Shown here: in pieces, positions 14,542-16,011 of the stretch
Layout: each line of letters begins with the position of its first letter
Numbering within the stretch: the stretch's first letter is position 1
Source: an uncultured Bacilli bacterium
Lineage (GTDB): Bacteria > Bacillota_I > Bacilli_A > RF39 > UBA660
Reading direction: 5' to 3'
DNA length: 16,011 nt
Assembly (NCBI GenBank): GCA_947624855.1
Contig: CANQMC010000014.1
Coordinates: 1-16,011, forward strand
Notes under the pieces: model-generated
Told to the model about the DNA's origin: nothing
Seen by the model: the letters and a program-made list of their open reading frames with translations, nothing else
The model's database searches: none
Translations under genes and position numbers: made by a program

Positions 14542-15534
14542 ATGTTAATCCTAGCCAAAGCAACAATGGCCATATTATTAGGCTTTGTATTAGCAATTAT
14601 TATAGGTGTAATTACAATACCCTTATTAAAAAGATTAAATATAGGACAAAATGTTAGTCATTATGTTGGTGAAAGACATTTAAAAAAACAAGGGACACCT
14701 ACAATGGGTGGATTAATTTTTATTATTCCTACTATTATTGCTCTTGTCTTGTTATATGTTAATAAAAGTATTGAAATAAGTTATAATTTATTGATAGTAT
14801 TATTTGTTTTTATTTCTTATGCAATACTAGGTTTTATAGATGATTATTTAAAACTTAAATATCATAATAATAAAGGACTTTCAGTTACAAGTAAATTAAT
14901 TATTCAAATGTTAATTGCTTTAGTTTTCTTTTATTTATTTATGATTAGTGGGGGTAAAACTAATTTAGTCATTACAAGTTTAGGTATTAATATTCCTTTA
15001 GGTTGGACTTTTGGATTATTAATTTTATTTTTACTAGTAGGTACTAGTAATGCCGTTAATATTACCGATGGTTTAGATGGTTTAGCATCAGGATTGTCGG
15101 CAATAGCTTTTTTAGCTTTTGGAATTATCGCATGGAATACAGGATGGCTAGTTGGATATCAAGAACTTGCAATTTTTTGCTTTATTTTAGCCGGTAGTTT
15201 GCTAGGTTTCTTGGTCTTTAATGCTCATCCCGCTAAAGTTTTTATGGGTGATTTAGGTTCATTATCCCTGGGGGCAGCTTTAGCAACAATAGCTATTTTA
15301 ACTCGTCATGAACTTTCTTTAGCTTTAATTGGAGGTATTTTTGTAATAGAAGCTTTAAGTAGTTTAATTCAAATATTTGCTATAAGAAAATTACATAGAA
15401 AAGTATTTAAAAGAGCTCCTTTACATCATCATTTTGAAGTAATGGGATTAAATGAACAAGATATTGTTAGATATTTTTGGGTTGTAGGTTTAATACTTGC
15501 AATGGCTGCGATAACATATGGTGTTTGGTTATAA
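14542..15534 (+). CDS. mraY: Phospho-N-acetylmuramoyl-pentapeptide-transferase MraY
   Basis: 330 residues, a polytopic membrane enzyme with about ten helices. It transfers phospho-MurNAc-pentapeptide to undecaprenyl phosphate, forming lipid I on the cytoplasmic face. Family motifs: 'GTPTMGG' (51-57), 'GFIDDYLK' with Asp100/Asp101, 'NAVNITDGLDGLASG' (170-184, Asp176), 'FMGDLGSLSLG' (Asp237) and the 'APLHHHFE' loop (His295-297). The length is normal and all catalytic acids are present. ATG 14542 follows AGAGGTGGG. In most Bacilli murD, spoVE/ftsW and murG follow; here the gene is followed within about 50-70 bases by a terminator and an insertion sequence, so the cluster is interrupted. Confidence 0.97.
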   Translation: MLILAKATMAILLGFVLAIIIGVITIPLLKRLNIGQNVSHYVGERHLKKQGTPTMGGLIFIIPTIIALVLLYVNKSIEISYNLLIVLFVFISYAILGFIDDYLKLKYHNNKGLSVTSKLIIQMLIALVFFYLFMISGGKTNLVITSLGINIPLGWTFGLLILFLLVGTSNAVNITDGLDGLASGLSAIAFLAFGIIAWNTGWLVGYQELAIFCFILAGSLLGFLVFNAHPAKVFMGDLGSLSLGAALATIAILTRHELSLALIGGIFVIEALSSLIQIFAIRKLHRKVFKRAPLHHHFEVMGLNEQDIVRYFWVVGLILAMAAITYGVWL

Positions 15535-15600
15535 TATTAATATATAATTAAATATATATAAATTAAAAGAAGATAAAACTATTAAGGTTCTTAAACATTA

Positions 15601-15635
15601 AGGGGTGATGAAATAAAATTCATCACTTCTTTTTT
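15601..15635 (+). terminator. Intrinsic terminator after mraY
   Basis: GTGATGAA (15605-15612) pairs perfectly with TTCATCAC (15619-15626) around ATAAAA. The stem extends through G-T and A-T pairs to 15601/15630, and six T (15630-15635) follow. It may belong to the mraY unit or be carried in the left end of the insertion sequence as an insulator. Confidence 0.85.
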
Positions 15636-15645
15636 AGACAAAAAA

Positions 15646-15714
15646 ATAGACATAAACAACATGTCCTGATAAAATTATATTTGAAAAACAGTAAAGGAAG
15701 TTGTTTATGTCTAT
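15646..15714 (+). promoter_or_regulatory. 15-bp perfect inverted repeat sequestering the transposase start codon
   Basis: ATAGACATAAACAAC (15646-15660) is the exact reverse complement of GTTGTTTATGTCTAT (15700-15714), 39 bases apart. The transposase ATG (15707-15709) lies in the middle of the right arm, and the end of its ribosome binding site (AAAGGAAG, 15693-15700) touches it. RNA containing both arms would hide the start codon. The internal promoter is predicted to start RNA after the left arm, so only its own message would be translated freely. Confidence 0.75.
15647..15675 (+). promoter_or_regulatory. Transposase promoter (extended -10)
   Basis: TAGACA (15647-15652), a 17-base spacer and TAAAAT (15670-15675), with TGA directly before the -10 (15667-15669). 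The predicted start is near 15682. The -35 lies in the left arm of the inverted repeat. Confidence 0.65.
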
Positions 15715-16011
15715 ATCTAATTCTATCTTAAAATCTTTAAATATGGAAGATAAAAATGTTATTTTTAATGAAAATTTTGTAGAAAATCGTAAAATCAAAG
15801 GTAAAAAGGTACTTGTCTATAAAGGCTATTTAAAAAATAATTATGAATATTGTCCTGTTTGTGGTTGTATTAATGATAATTCTATTCTTAAAAATGGCAC
15901 CAGAAAATCTTTAATTAAAATACCTAAAGTTTCGGAATTAATAAGTTATTTAGAATTAACTAAACAAAGATATAAATGCAAAATGTGTAATAAAAGATTT
16001 ACTGCTCAAAC
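15707..16011 (+). CDS. ISL3 family transposase, N-terminal part (3' partial)
   Basis: 101 complete codons are visible and the frame is still open at the window edge. The segment has the ISL3-type N-terminal zinc-ribbon: 'CPVCG' (residues about 49-53) and 'CKMCNKRFTAQ' (about 91-101) flank a basic region with 'LKNGTRKSLIKIP'. The helix-turn-helix and DDE catalytic domain expected next are outside the window. The start at ATG 15707 follows AAAGGAAG (15693-15700). Codon use is a little richer in TCT, ATC and GTC than in the neighbouring genes, as expected for a mobile gene. Whether the copy is intact cannot be judged here. Confidence 0.85.
   Translation, partial: MSISNSILKSLNMEDKNVIFNENFVENRKIKGKKVLVYKGYLKNNYEYCPVCGCINDNSILKNGTRKSLIKIPKVSELISYLELTKQRYKCKMCNKRFTAQ

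Larger units (their letters stand above)
15586..16011 (+). mobile_element. ISL3-like insertion sequence, left part (right end outside the window)
   Basis: The transposase start at 15707 and its N-terminal zinc-ribbon place the element in the ISL3 family. The left boundary is uncertain. GGTTCTTAAACATTAAGG, starting at 15586, resembles the G-G-Y-T-C-T-type ends of ISL3 elements, but the matching right end is not in the window. If this boundary is right, the hairpin terminator 15601-15635 and the 15-bp inverted repeat 15646-15714 are both inside the element, ahead of its transposase. Confidence 0.6.

Overview
The window looks like a low-G+C, walled Gram-positive bacterium of the Bacilli, most likely an uncultured gut-type lineage near RF39 or Erysipelotrichales. 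The reasons are Bacilli-specific genes (ylbD, ylbE, ezrA, a SpoIVB-type S55 protease, a single-PASTA SpoVD-like PBP), AGGTG/AGGAG ribosome binding sites, and very AT-rich DNA with AAA/AAT/TTA-dominated codons. All 17 readable stop codons are TAA (14) or TAG (3); none is TGA. Tryptophan is encoded by TGG, so the standard code holds. The species assignment is inference.

Layout. Bases 1-84 are the last 27 codons of a gene with a 'RPVINLS...SNPYV' tail common in low-G+C surface or prepilin-like proteins. The next ~115 bases are unusually G+C-rich for this genome and full of inverted repeats. An AT-rich stretch follows, bounded by a 12-bp inverted repeat and ending in a terminator just before ylbD. 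ylbD-ylbE form a two-gene unit with their own terminator. yqeG-yqeH-mutL are tightly packed (HAD phosphatase, ribosome-assembly GTPase, mismatch repair). nusB has its own promoter and leads into xseA, a double-frameshifted membrane coiled-coil gene, xseB and proS, closed by a terminator. A SpoIVB-like protease gene converges on proS and is divergent from ezrA. ezrA is coupled by a 1-nt stop/start overlap to an unrecognised 313-residue gene. A decayed Fic-family remnant and a terminator follow. Then come a SpoVD/FtsI-type transpeptidase gene and mraY, a fragment of the division and cell-wall cluster without murE between them. The window ends inside an ISL3-like insertion sequence, placed where murD would usually follow.

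Functionally most of the window is housekeeping: DNA repair (mutL, xseA, xseB), ribosome and transcription functions (yqeH, nusB, proS) and septal wall synthesis (ezrA, spoVD-like, mraY). The accessory signals are the structured 5' end, the broken gene between xseA and xseB, the Fic remnant, and the insertion sequence. In the insertion sequence the transposase start codon lies in one arm of a perfect 15-bp inverted repeat and the promoter -35 box lies in the other. That arrangement would silence read-through transcripts while leaving transcripts from its own promoter free. No tRNA, rRNA or CRISPR array was seen.
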